A stretch of DNA of 5,754 nt from an uncultured Lachnospiraceae bacterium (GCA_910585655.1 CAJUFW010000200.1:1-5754); one strand, 5' to 3'; shown: positions 1 through 5,754, counted from the first letter of the stretch. Notes: generated by a model from the sequence alone, not told the origin. Program-made: numbers and translations.

Positions 1-14
1 GCATAAACAGAGCG

Positions 15-113
15 ATTATAGCATGGAATAATAATTAAGCTTCACGGATTAAGGTAGAATCAAACCGAAAAAGTAGAAACATCCTCTTCATCAGGTATGT
101 TATCATTATAGCA
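15..113 (-). promoter_or_regulatory. Two extended -10-like boxes facing left (possible divergent promoter)
   Basis: The 9-mer ATTATAGCA occurs at 15-23 and again at 105-113. Read on the minus strand each is TGCTATAAT, a consensus TATAAT box preceded by TGn, the extended -10 pattern of housekeeping-sigma promoters. No good -35 is present: the best upstream hexamer for the right-hand copy, TTGGTT, is only 14 bp away. If either is active, transcription would run leftwards out of the window, perhaps into a divergent gene such as a regulator. That is inference, since no minus-strand coding region can be seen here, and the match could be chance in AT-rich DNA. Confidence 0.3.
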
Positions 114-136
114 GCCTTTTCTAAAACCAACTTGGC

Positions 137-156
137 AAAAGTGTCACAACTTTTTT
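137..156 (+). terminator. Weak hairpin plus T run, possible weak terminator
   Basis: AAAAGT at 137-142 and ACTTTT at 149-154 form a perfect 6-bp inverted repeat with a 6-nt loop, and the T run extends to 156. The stem contains a single G-C pair, so it would be unstable for a Rho-independent terminator. It could mark the 3' end of a gene to the left, but no such gene is visible in the window. Confidence 0.15.
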
Positions 157-275
157 CCAAAATAATCCATTCCGAACAGCAGATACCAAAACCATTCAAA
201 AGGCTGATTCTTCCTGTTCCTTTTTAAAATAGATTATAGGGCATCTGGAAAAATTGTACAAGTGTTTTTATAGGA

Positions 276-308
276 TTTCTTGAGGTTTTTTAGAGAGTTT
301 TATGATAG
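276..308 (+). promoter_or_regulatory. Candidate promoter / shared upstream element (copy A)
   Basis: A TTGAGG hexamer at 280-285 resembles a -35 box. Downstream are TATGAT at 301-306 (spacer 15 bp, one mismatch from TATAAT) and, at the preferred 17-bp spacing, the weaker TGATAG at 303-308. The 21-nt stretch 276-296 recurs with one mismatch at 2769-2789, in front of the paralogous gene, which suggests a conserved control element or a relic of the duplication. The start codon at 375 lies about 70 nt downstream, leaving room for a short leader. A promoter is expected here because this is the first visible gene of the operon, but the boxes are imperfect. Confidence 0.35.
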
Positions 309-360
309 ACTAAGGACAGCAAAAAAGCTGAAATGTAATTTGTTTGATCAAAAAGAAAGT

Positions 361-374
361 AGGGAAAAAAGGAT
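361..374 (+). promoter_or_regulatory. Ribosome binding site for the first lipoprotein gene
   Basis: AGGGA at 361-365 lies 9 nt before the ATG at 375, and a second AAGG sits at 369-372 very close to the ATG. The first has usable Shine-Dalgarno spacing. Together with the intact signal peptide that starts at this ATG, it fixes the start. Confidence 0.6.
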
Positions 375-2717
375 ATGGATGAAAAGAAAAAGAAGGAAAA
401 CCGGAGCAAAATAACAGCATTGCTATTGGTCTGTTTGGCAGGGATTCTATCTGTCGCTTTGGCAGCCTGTGGTAAAGCAGGAAGTGGAACAGAGGACGGC
501 AAGGGAACGAATCTGACTGACGGCGAACCTTCCGGCGCTTATATTGAAGAAGAAATTGCGTTTCCCGCAGCTATCCAGAAACGGGAAAAAGGTATTTATT
601 CTATACTGCTAAGCCCGGATGGAGATGTGGTTTTATATGCGGGCAGCCAGGATGAAAAAGCAAAACAGCAGATTGTGCGTTATACGCTTCAGCCGGACGA
701 TACCTGGAAGGAGGAAGAGGAGCCTTGGATGACCTCCATAGAATGGAATGAGAGGCATATGGCAGGAAGCTTTTCCTATGATCCGGCAGGAAATTTGTAT
801 ATTACAGCGCTGCGTCGGGTGGATACTTCTCCGGAGGATGCTTTACCGGAGGAAAGTTCCTCTGACGGCAATGGTATAGAGGGGATAAACGAGGTTTGGG
901 AAAGTGAGTTTTACCGGATACAGGCAGGCGGCGTAGAAGCGGAAAAGCTGGAACTTGCCGTACCGGAGGGGGAATTTATAACCGATCTGATCGTAGGAGC
1001 GGACGGCAGAGCGATTCAGAAAACGGGATATTCTCCGAGCAATGACTATGTAAAGGATCTTTCTAGCGGAAAGCAGCTATGTGAATTTTACCGGGAAAGG
1101 GGCTGCCCGATCTGGTATGGCGATCAGATTCTTACTCTGGCAGGGGGAGATGCCAGACTGTTATTTTTAAACGGCAGTACAGGGGAAACAGAAAAGACCG
1201 TCATGATTCGGGAGGAGCAGGAAGAGGGAGGCTATTCTACGGCTGGAAGCAGCATATATGCCGAGCAGGGCAAGGGAGTTTGGCTGGCAGGCAGAGACGG
1301 GCTTTTGTATCTGGCAGAGGGTGGCTCAAAGTGGGAGGTATTGTTAGAAGCGGAGCAGTCGGTCATGGGGATGCCTTCTTATGATACGGATAACTTGTTA
1401 AAGCAGGGAGAAACAACGTTTTATCTGCAATATATCAATACGACTACGTATCAAAACGGATTGGTTCGTATCCGGTATCAGGAGGGCGTCAGCGCGGAAC
1501 CAGATAAGGTTCTTAGTATTTATTCTTTAGAGGAATGTGAGTCGGTCAGACAGGCGGTAGTAGAGTTTCAGCGCGAGCATCGGGACGTGAGGGTAGACTA
1601 TCGAGCCGTGTTGTCAGAAAATAGTTCGGCAACAAGGGAGGATTGTATTCAGGCATTTCATACGGAGTTGCTGGCGGGCAAAGGAGCAGACTTGATTATA
1701 ACGGATTCCCTGCCTGTCGAGGCATATATCGAAAACGGATTATTGGCAGATATGTCCGGACTGGCAAAGGAGTTGATAGAGGAGGATCTGCTGCTGGAAA
1801 ATATCGTGGAAGCCATAAGGCAGGATGTAGAAGATGGCGTAGGGAAGGGGACGGATAAGCTATGGTATATTCCTACACATATGAGAGTGCCGTTGTGGAT
1901 CGGATCGAAACAGGCGCTGCAGTCAGTAGAAAGCATCGAAACGCTGGCGGAGGCTTCCGCTCAGGCAGAACATCCGTATCTGGGGGTGGAGAATTATGAC
2001 TATCTGCTTTTGTTCCGAATGTTGTATGAACTGTATGGAGCAGATTTGATCGTAGACGGCGAGGTAGACAGGGAGGCGTTGACACGCTTTTATCAATCCT
2101 ATATGACGCTGGCAGAACAAAGCGCGACAGAGAAGGAGGATCGTTATATAGAACAAAGCAGTATTGGGTCTACGTATGGCAGGAATGGAGAATTGGGCTA
2201 TTTTTCGATTTCCATGCGGCTGATGCTGATGGAGCCGGAAAAAATCATGCGGGAGACCGGTTATGGCTATGTGAGATTTCGGGAAAGTTTTCAGCCGATG
2301 GTAAATTTGGCAATCAATCAATCCTCGGAACAAAAAGAATTGGCGTATATGTTTATCCGTAAAATGCTTTCGGCTTCGATTCAGGAAGTTGATTTTGACG
2401 GGCTGCCGGTGAATCCGGTCGTAGTGGAAGAAATGCCGGAGAAACGCCAGGAAAATGTGATGACCGGATCGGACTATTACGAGCTTCTTCCGGACGGAAA
2501 TCTGGAAGTACGTCAGATCATGGCAGAATGCCCGAGCGAGGAGGAACTGGCAGACTTTGCTTCTGGGTTAAAACATTTAGAGCGGGTCATACAGCCGGAT
2601 GAACAAGTACGATCGTTAATAGAAGCCGAAATCACAGCGCTGTGGAGAAAGGAAAAGAGCATAGAGGCGGCAAGTGAAAGCGCTTATCAAAAGTTAAAGA
2701 ACTATTTGGCGGAATAA
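375..2717 (+). CDS. Large two-domain extracellular solute-binding lipoprotein of a carbohydrate ABC importer (paralog 1)
   Basis: A predicted 780-residue surface lipoprotein that should capture a carbohydrate-type ligand for the importer encoded downstream. The N-terminus is lysine-rich (residues 3-12), then hydrophobic (13-31), ending in lipobox L29-A-A-C32, so Cys32 should be lipidated. A flexible linker runs to about 52, followed by SGAYIEEEIAFP. Residues about 70-370 carry repeated short motifs such as SPDGDVVLYAG, YDPAGNLYITA and GKGVWLAGRDGLLYLA, the pattern of beta-propeller blades. From about 377 the sequence looks like a family 1 solute-binding domain: AVVEFQREHRDVRV (394-407), ELLAGKGADLIITD (431-444), YIPTHMRVPLWIG (498-510), and a C-terminal helix ending KLKNYLAE. 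Typical proteins of this family have roughly 400-550 residues, so the extra length is the N-terminal region. The 771-residue paralog follows after 211 bp. Relative to it, this copy has acidic/serine-rich insertions near residues 150-170 and 485-495. The substrate is unknown. Family assignment is firm; the propeller call is inference. Confidence 0.9.
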   Translation: MDEKKKKENRSKITALLLVCLAGILSVALAACGKAGSGTEDGKGTNLTDGEPSGAYIEEEIAFPAAIQKREKGIYSILLSPDGDVVLYAGSQDEKAKQQIVRYTLQPDDTWKEEEEPWMTSIEWNERHMAGSFSYDPAGNLYITALRRVDTSPEDALPEESSSDGNGIEGINEVWESEFYRIQAGGVEAEKLELAVPEGEFITDLIVGADGRAIQKTGYSPSNDYVKDLSSGKQLCEFYRERGCPIWYGDQILTLAGGDARLLFLNGSTGETEKTVMIREEQEEGGYSTAGSSIYAEQGKGVWLAGRDGLLYLAEGGSKWEVLLEAEQSVMGMPSYDTDNLLKQGETTFYLQYINTTTYQNGLVRIRYQEGVSAEPDKVLSIYSLEECESVRQAVVEFQREHRDVRVDYRAVLSENSSATREDCIQAFHTELLAGKGADLIITDSLPVEAYIENGLLADMSGLAKELIEEDLLLENIVEAIRQDVEDGVGKGTDKLWYIPTHMRVPLWIGSKQALQSVESIETLAEASAQAEHPYLGVENYDYLLLFRMLYELYGADLIVDGEVDREALTRFYQSYMTLAEQSATEKEDRYIEQSSIGSTYGRNGELGYFSISMRLMLMEPEKIMRETGYGYVRFRESFQPMVNLAINQSSEQKELAYMFIRKMLSASIQEVDFDGLPVNPVVVEEMPEKRQENVMTGSDYYELLPDGNLEVRQIMAECPSEEELADFASGLKHLERVIQPDEQVRSLIEAEITALWRKEKSIEAASESAYQKLKNYLAE

Positions 2718-2768
2718 AGAAGCCCTGTGTTACAAGTTTGACGCAACTTCTTCAGAAAAGCTTCATTC

Positions 2769-2804
2769 TTTCTTGAGGATTTTTAGAGATTTCCTGTGTA
2801 AAAT
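2769..2804 (+). promoter_or_regulatory. Shared upstream element (copy B), possible internal promoter
   Basis: Positions 2769-2789 match 276-296 at 20 of 21 positions, including TTGAGG and the following T run and AGAGA. A TAAAAT box lies at 2799-2804, but it is 20 bp from TTGAGG (2773-2778), too far for a standard promoter pair. Either the true -35 is not recognisable or the conserved stretch has another role. Because it precedes only the second lipoprotein gene and lies about 140-160 nt before its start, it could drive internal transcription of the second gene and the permease. Confidence 0.3.
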
Positions 2805-2812
2805 TTTTCTTA

Positions 2813-2847
2813 TATCATAGGAAAGTCTTCCAAACCTCCCTATGATA
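2813..2847. repeat. Perfect 9-bp inverted repeat in the spacer
   Basis: TATCATAGG at 2813-2821 is the exact reverse complement of CCTATGATA at 2839-2847, with a 17-nt loop. In RNA it would form a 9-bp stem in the leader of the second lipoprotein gene. In DNA the half-sites are 26 bp apart centre to centre, about two and a half helical turns, so binding by a dimeric regulator is less natural but possible with looping. No T run follows, so it is not a standard terminator. Confidence 0.5.
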
Positions 2848-2910
2848 CCAAAAGCCCTCCGGGCAGGATGGCGGAACCGCTTTGTATAAAGGGTTTCTAA
2901 GAAAAACGAA

Positions 2911-2920
2911 AAAGGAAAGG
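2911..2920 (+). promoter_or_regulatory. Ribosome binding site for the second lipoprotein gene
   Basis: AAAGGAAAGG at 2911-2920 ends 8 nt before the ATG at 2929. Another ATG at 2921 is out of frame, so the site supports the start at 2929, which is also where the signal peptide begins. Confidence 0.65.
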
Positions 2921-2928
2921 ATGGGAAT

Positions 2929-5244
2929 ATGAGAAAGAGGAACGTGTTGTTATGGGGCATGGTAATGGTTTTGCTGATAGGGGTGTTGTCAGGATGCGGC
3001 AAAGGAGCAGAAGACAAAAAGGAGCCGTCCGGCACTGTGCCAAAAGAAGAAAAGACGGATACAGATGGAAAACAGGAAGAAGGCAATGGGGGAGGCAAAT
3101 CCGGCGCTTATGTAGAGGAAGAGATTGCTTTGCCAGAGGAGGTTACAAACGGCGATTATGAGGTTGGCGAGTTCCTGCTGCATCCGGATAATTATATAGT
3201 ATTATATGCAACGAAGAAAGAGGACTATGGCGAGGGAGGGCGACCGGCAGGAGCCAAACAGGAGCTAAAGCGTTATGTTCTTCAGGCAGACGATACCTGG
3301 AAGGAAGAGACCGAGGCTTGGATGGAGGAACTAGATTTAAGCGATCGGATAGTCGGCGGTTACTCCTATGATCCGCATGGAAATCTTTACTTGACGGCAA
3401 TGTGCCTAAAGAACGGAAGCTGGGAAGAGGCGACAAATGAATTTTATCGGGTAAAGGCGGAAGACGGAACGATAGAGCAGTTGGATTTAAAGGCTGGTGG
3501 GGAAGATGGCATGTATATTTCAAATATCTATGTCAACGAAGAGGGAAAGGTGATACAGCAGCCGTCCGCTTATCCGACGAACGTGACGATATCGGATTTG
3601 GAGACGGGAAAGTACCTGTTTGAATTCCTGCCGGAAAATGGGACGCCGATTTGGTATGGCGATCAGATTATTTCCACCGGTGACGGGGGTGCAAAGCTGA
3701 TATTTTTGGACGGCAAGACAGGCGAACAGGTCAATTCGATTACCATACATGAAGAGTCGGAAAAAGCAGGCGACGGAAAATATGAGTATGGTTTTGGCGA
3801 AGTAAAGATTTATGCCAAGGCAGGCAAAGGAATTTGGCTGGCGGGAGAAGATGGACTGACCTATTTGGCAGAAGGCGGATCGAAATGGGAAGTTTTGTTG
3901 GATCCAGGCTTGTCGGTGCTGGGAATGCCGTCGTATTATGCGAGCGGGCTGATGTGTGATTCGGAGGAAAATTTTTACCTTTCGTATCTGGATACTACGA
4001 CCTACCGTTATGGTCTGGCGCGGATTTCCTACCAGGAGGGAGTCAGCAACGAACAGGATACGACCTTAACGATTTATTCTCTTTCGGAAAGCGATTCTAT
4101 CCGACAGGCTGTCGTAGAGTTTCAGAGGGAACATCGGAATGTAAAGGTAGAATACCGGGCGATGATGAGTGAAAACAGTTCTGCTACCAAAGAGGATTGC
4201 ATCAAGACATTAAATACCGAATTGTTGGCTGGAAAAGGTCCGGATCTGATTGTAACAGATGGTCTTCCGTTTGCTTCTTATATAGAAAAAGGTGTACTGG
4301 CAGATTTGTCGGAGCTTTCTGGCGCTTTGGTAAACGAGGGCATGATAACAGAGAACATTATGGAAGCTGTAAAGGGAGAACAAGGTGTGTACTATATCCC
4401 TACTCGAATCAATGTACCGATTTGGATTGGAACGGAAAAGGCTTTGCAGGCAACAGGCAGTATAGAAGAGCTGGCGGCGGCTTCTGCCCAGGCAAAGACA
4501 CCGTATTTCGGAGTAGAAAACTATGACTATATGCAGTTGTTTCAGTGTTTATATTATCTTTACGGCGGGCAGTTGACAGAGGACGGAGGAAGCAGAGAAC
4601 AAATCAAAAACTTTCTGCAGGCTTATGTAACGCTGGCAAAGCAGAGTGGTACAGAGGATGGAGAAAATAGCCACATAGCGCTTAGCGTCATCAATTCTCT
4701 GTGCGGCAACAACGGAGAAATCGGATATTTTAACGTACCGGACATGACGTCGCTGATGATACCGGAAAAGATAATGAGGGACAGCGGATTAGGCTATATT
4801 CGAGCAAAGGAAAGTTTTAAACCGGTGATTAGTCTGGCGGTAAACCAGGCTTCCGAACAGAAAGAGCTGGCTGGCGAGTTTATCAAAAAGCTGCTGTGCG
4901 AGTCGATTCAGGACGCTGATTTAGACGGAATTCCGGTCAACCCGACTTCCCTGGAGAAAAAGCCGGAGAATCGTCAGGAAAACGTGGCGGTAGGTATGCA
5001 CTTTGTAAAAACTCTGCCGGACGGAAGCAAGGAAGAAAGCTCACTTATGGCAGAATGCCCGGAGAAAGAAGAGATCGAGGAATTTGTCGTGGGGCTTAAA
5101 AATCTGAAACAGGTGCTGCATACTGACGACACCATACAACAGATGATAGAAGCAGAGATTCCGGCGCTTTGGAGAGGAGAAAAGGATGTGGAAGCGGTCA
5201 GCGAGAGTGTCTTCCAGAAGCTTCAGACCTATTTGGCAGAGTAA
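2929..5244 (+). CDS. Large two-domain extracellular solute-binding lipoprotein of a carbohydrate ABC importer (paralog 2)
   Basis: A predicted 771-residue surface lipoprotein, paralogous to its upstream neighbour along nearly its whole length. Over residues 301-400 the two align without gaps, and I count 66 identities by eye. The signal peptide is MRKR followed by a hydrophobic stretch and lipobox L20-S-G-C23; Cys23 should be lipidated. A Lys/Glu/Gly linker runs to about 57, then SGAYVEEEIALP, nearly identical in the paralog. Residues about 75-370 show the same blade-like repeats (YDPHGNLYLTA, GKGIWLAGEDGLTYLA). The solute-binding domain starts at about 378, with AVVEFQREHRNVKV (394-407), ELLAGKGPDLIVTD (431-444) and YIPTRINVPIWIG (489-501), and ends KLQTYLAE. 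Conserved motifs with differing flanking residues suggest related but possibly different ligands. This copy directly precedes the permease, whose start lies inside its 3' end, so it is probably translationally coupled to the transporter. The exact sugar or peptide ligand cannot be told. Confidence 0.9.
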   Translation: MRKRNVLLWGMVMVLLIGVLSGCGKGAEDKKEPSGTVPKEEKTDTDGKQEEGNGGGKSGAYVEEEIALPEEVTNGDYEVGEFLLHPDNYIVLYATKKEDYGEGGRPAGAKQELKRYVLQADDTWKEETEAWMEELDLSDRIVGGYSYDPHGNLYLTAMCLKNGSWEEATNEFYRVKAEDGTIEQLDLKAGGEDGMYISNIYVNEEGKVIQQPSAYPTNVTISDLETGKYLFEFLPENGTPIWYGDQIISTGDGGAKLIFLDGKTGEQVNSITIHEESEKAGDGKYEYGFGEVKIYAKAGKGIWLAGEDGLTYLAEGGSKWEVLLDPGLSVLGMPSYYASGLMCDSEENFYLSYLDTTTYRYGLARISYQEGVSNEQDTTLTIYSLSESDSIRQAVVEFQREHRNVKVEYRAMMSENSSATKEDCIKTLNTELLAGKGPDLIVTDGLPFASYIEKGVLADLSELSGALVNEGMITENIMEAVKGEQGVYYIPTRINVPIWIGTEKALQATGSIEELAAASAQAKTPYFGVENYDYMQLFQCLYYLYGGQLTEDGGSREQIKNFLQAYVTLAKQSGTEDGENSHIALSVINSLCGNNGEIGYFNVPDMTSLMIPEKIMRDSGLGYIRAKESFKPVISLAVNQASEQKELAGEFIKKLLCESIQDADLDGIPVNPTSLEKKPENRQENVAVGMHFVKTLPDGSKEESSLMAECPEKEEIEEFVVGLKNLKQVLHTDDTIQQMIEAEIPALWRGEKDVEAVSESVFQKLQTYLAE
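5171..5185 (+). promoter_or_regulatory. Ribosome binding site for the permease, inside the second lipoprotein gene
   Basis: AGGAG at 5175-5179 lies 6 nt before the ATG at 5186, close to ideal. It overlaps codons for W-R-G-E-K of the lipoprotein. At the equivalent place in the first lipoprotein gene (around 2641-2670) the purine-rich stretch remains but there is no ATG: the paralog has agcata where this gene has gatgtg. So the start signal exists only in the copy next to the permease. The 21 nt between the lipoprotein stop and the first conserved permease residues contain no alternative site. Confidence 0.5.
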
Positions 5245-5713
5245 AAAAATAAGAAAATTGTTACCATGGGGATTTTTATTGCCCAGTCTGTGCGGGACAC
5301 TAATATTTATTATTTTACCCTTTGTGGATGTCATCCGTCGATCCTTTAGTGACGTCATGGGAAAAAATTTTACCGGGATAGAAAACTACAAGCTTGTCCT
5401 GGAAAATGAAGCCTTTCGGCGGGCGGCATGGAATACAGCGCGTTTTACCGGCATTTGTGTTCCGCTCCTGCTGCTGGTTTCCTTTCTGCTGGCAGTGTTG
5501 GTGCATGGCGTCGGAAAGACAGCTTCCAGGGAGTTAATGAAAACGGCGTTTCTTGTTCCTATGGCTGTCCCGGCAGCATCCGTTGTCTTTTTGTGGCAGA
5601 TTTTATTTCAGGATCAGGGCTTATTAAACCGAATTCTGGTGGAGTTAGACAAAGCGCCGGTCAGTTTTTTAAACAGTGGAAAGGCGTTCTGGGTGCTGGT
5701 GTTTACGTATGTA
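5186..5713 (+). CDS. Sugar ABC transporter permease, MalF/UgpA type (3' end missing)
   Basis: The first 176 codons of an inner-membrane subunit of a CUT1-type carbohydrate importer. The N-terminus is basic (about residues 3-24), then TM1 is LLPWGFLLPSLCGTLIFIIL (25-44) followed by PF. Next come the family-typical NFTGIENYKLVLENEAF (61-77) and the start of the permease domain, AAWNTARFTG. TM2 spans about 87-106, TM3 about 118-141 (FLVPMAVPAASVVFLW), and TM4 begins near 168. Full-length relatives have about 290-310 residues, so roughly the last 40%, including the EAA loop that contacts the ATPase, is absent. The loss is not a mutation: genomic sequence gives way to sequencing adapter at 5714. 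An automated caller would run the frame through the adapter and append RSEERRVGKECVS. The start at 5186 overlaps the lipoprotein gene by 59 nt. It is the first ATG after an in-frame stop at 5147 and has a good ribosome binding site. GTG at 5207 or TTG at 5258 are weaker options. Family certain; start moderately sure. Confidence 0.87.
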
Positions 5714-5754
5714 AGATCGGAAGAGCGTCGTGTAGGGAAAGAGTGTGTCAGTAC
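5714..5754 (+). other. Illumina TruSeq adapter plus probable i5 index (library contamination, not genome)
   Basis: Positions 5714-5746 begin AGATCGGAAGAGCGTCGTGT and continue to AGAGTGT. This is the 33-nt reverse complement of the Illumina universal (i5-side) adapter, exact as I remember it. The final 8 nt, GTCAGTAC at 5747-5754, occupy the i5 index position and are the reverse complement of GTACTGAC, which I recall as TruSeq HT index D508. The window stops exactly at the end of the index. The frame through it translates as RSEERRVGKECVS, a peptide seen as an artefact at the ends of many database proteins. The leading A at 5714 is the expected A-tail base, so real sequence ends at 5713. Confidence 0.96.

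Larger units (their letters stand above)
1..374. other. AT-rich non-coding leader region upstream of the first lipoprotein gene
   Basis: I see no convincing protein or RNA gene in this stretch. It is AT-rich, with many short A and T runs, unlike the purine-rich coding sequence that follows. It holds the candidate promoter and ribosome binding site for the gene starting at 375, two copies of the 9-mer ATTATAGCA, a weak inverted repeat at 137-154 followed by a T run, a 6+6 bp inverted repeat (AAAAGG at 198-203 with CCTTTT at 219-224), and a perfect 10-nt palindrome TTTGATCAAA at 343-352. The palindrome lies between the candidate promoter and the start codon, a place where an operator could sit, but it is too short to call one. 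No catabolite-control (cre) site was recognised by eye. Confidence 0.6.
2718..2928. other. Spacer between the paralogous lipoprotein genes, hairpin-rich and without a clear terminator
   Basis: This 211-nt spacer is long for adjacent genes of one operon. After the stop codon, AAGAAG at 2717-2722 can pair with CTTCTT at 2747-2752, but the stem is weak and no T run follows, so no Rho-independent terminator is called. Downstream are the element shared with the first gene's leader (2769-2789), a perfect 9-bp inverted repeat (2813-2847), and small GC-rich hairpins: GCCC/GGGC at 2854-2864 and GCGG/CCGC at 2871-2880. Candidate roles are an internal promoter with a structured leader, or an mRNA processing or stability site that sets the second gene's level separately from the first. 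Confidence 0.5.

Noticed and set aside
42..98. Short minus-strand frame (ATG at 98 down to a stop near 42, 18 codons)
   Set aside because: Very short, with no properly spaced ribosome binding site and no recognisable peptide family.
198..224. AAAAGG/CCTTTT inverted repeat as a terminator
   Set aside because: The stem is weak with a 15-nt loop and there is no gene end nearby to support it.
1923..2333. 136-codon minus-strand open frame inside the first lipoprotein gene
   Set aside because: Entirely antisense to a clear coding region, with no domain and no ribosome binding site noted. It is a shadow of the plus-strand codons.
2717..2760. Possible Rho-independent terminator after the first lipoprotein gene
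   Set aside because: The only stem (AAGAAG/CTTCTT) is AT-rich with a long loop and no T run after it.
2763..3098. Minus-strand open frame spanning the spacer and the start of the second lipoprotein gene
   Set aside because: Most of it lies antisense to a well-supported gene and its product is low-complexity (Ser/Pro/Phe-rich) with no recognisable domain.
375..5244. CRISPR array, insertion sequence or defence-system genes
   Set aside because: No spaced direct repeats, terminal repeats, transposase motifs or nuclease/helicase motifs were seen. The large repeat is simply the pair of paralogous genes.
5041..5506. Minus-strand open frames over the end of the second lipoprotein and the start of the permease
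   Set aside because: The plus strand here encodes recognisable solute-binding and permease sequence, and the antisense frames show no family features.
5714..5754. The C-terminal peptide RSEERRVGKECVS as a novel permease tail or domain
   Set aside because: It is the translation of Illumina adapter sequence, not genomic DNA.

Overview
The window looks like part of a carbohydrate ABC-importer operon from a low-to-moderate-GC Clostridia member, most plausibly a gut-type Lachnospiraceae. This rests on lipoprotein signal peptides with classical lipoboxes, strong AGGAG-type ribosome binding sites, AT-rich spacers, and very large substrate-binding lipoproteins of a style I associate with that group. 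Genus cannot be fixed from the sequence.

Layout. Positions 1-374 are AT-rich and non-coding as far as I can see. They hold a candidate promoter and a good ribosome binding site for the first gene, plus two copies of a leftward-facing extended -10-like 9-mer. Positions 375-2717 encode a 780-residue lipoprotein. Positions 2718-2928 are a spacer with no convincing terminator; it holds a short element shared with the leader of the first gene, a perfect 9+9 bp inverted repeat and several small GC hairpins. Positions 2929-5244 encode a 771-residue paralog of the first lipoprotein. From about 5186, overlapping the end of the second lipoprotein gene, a MalF/UgpA-type permease gene begins. It is real up to 5713 and then stops being biological sequence: 5714-5746 is the Illumina TruSeq universal adapter (reverse complement), followed by 8 nt that look like an i5 index. 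The window therefore ends in library-construction sequence, not in genome.

How the genes work together. Both lipoproteins would be anchored outside the membrane. Each joins an N-terminal region of repeated short beta-strand motifs (probably a beta-propeller-like domain) to a C-terminal family 1 extracellular solute-binding domain. They would deliver a carbohydrate-type ligand to a CUT1-like permease pair, of which only the first subunit is partly present. The second permease subunit is expected just beyond the window. No ATPase, glycoside hydrolase or regulator is visible, so the substrate cannot be assigned.

I did not find a new defence, mobile or RNA system. The points that deserve attention are the adapter artefact, the tandem duplication of an unusually large two-domain binding protein, and the non-coding elements in front of each copy.
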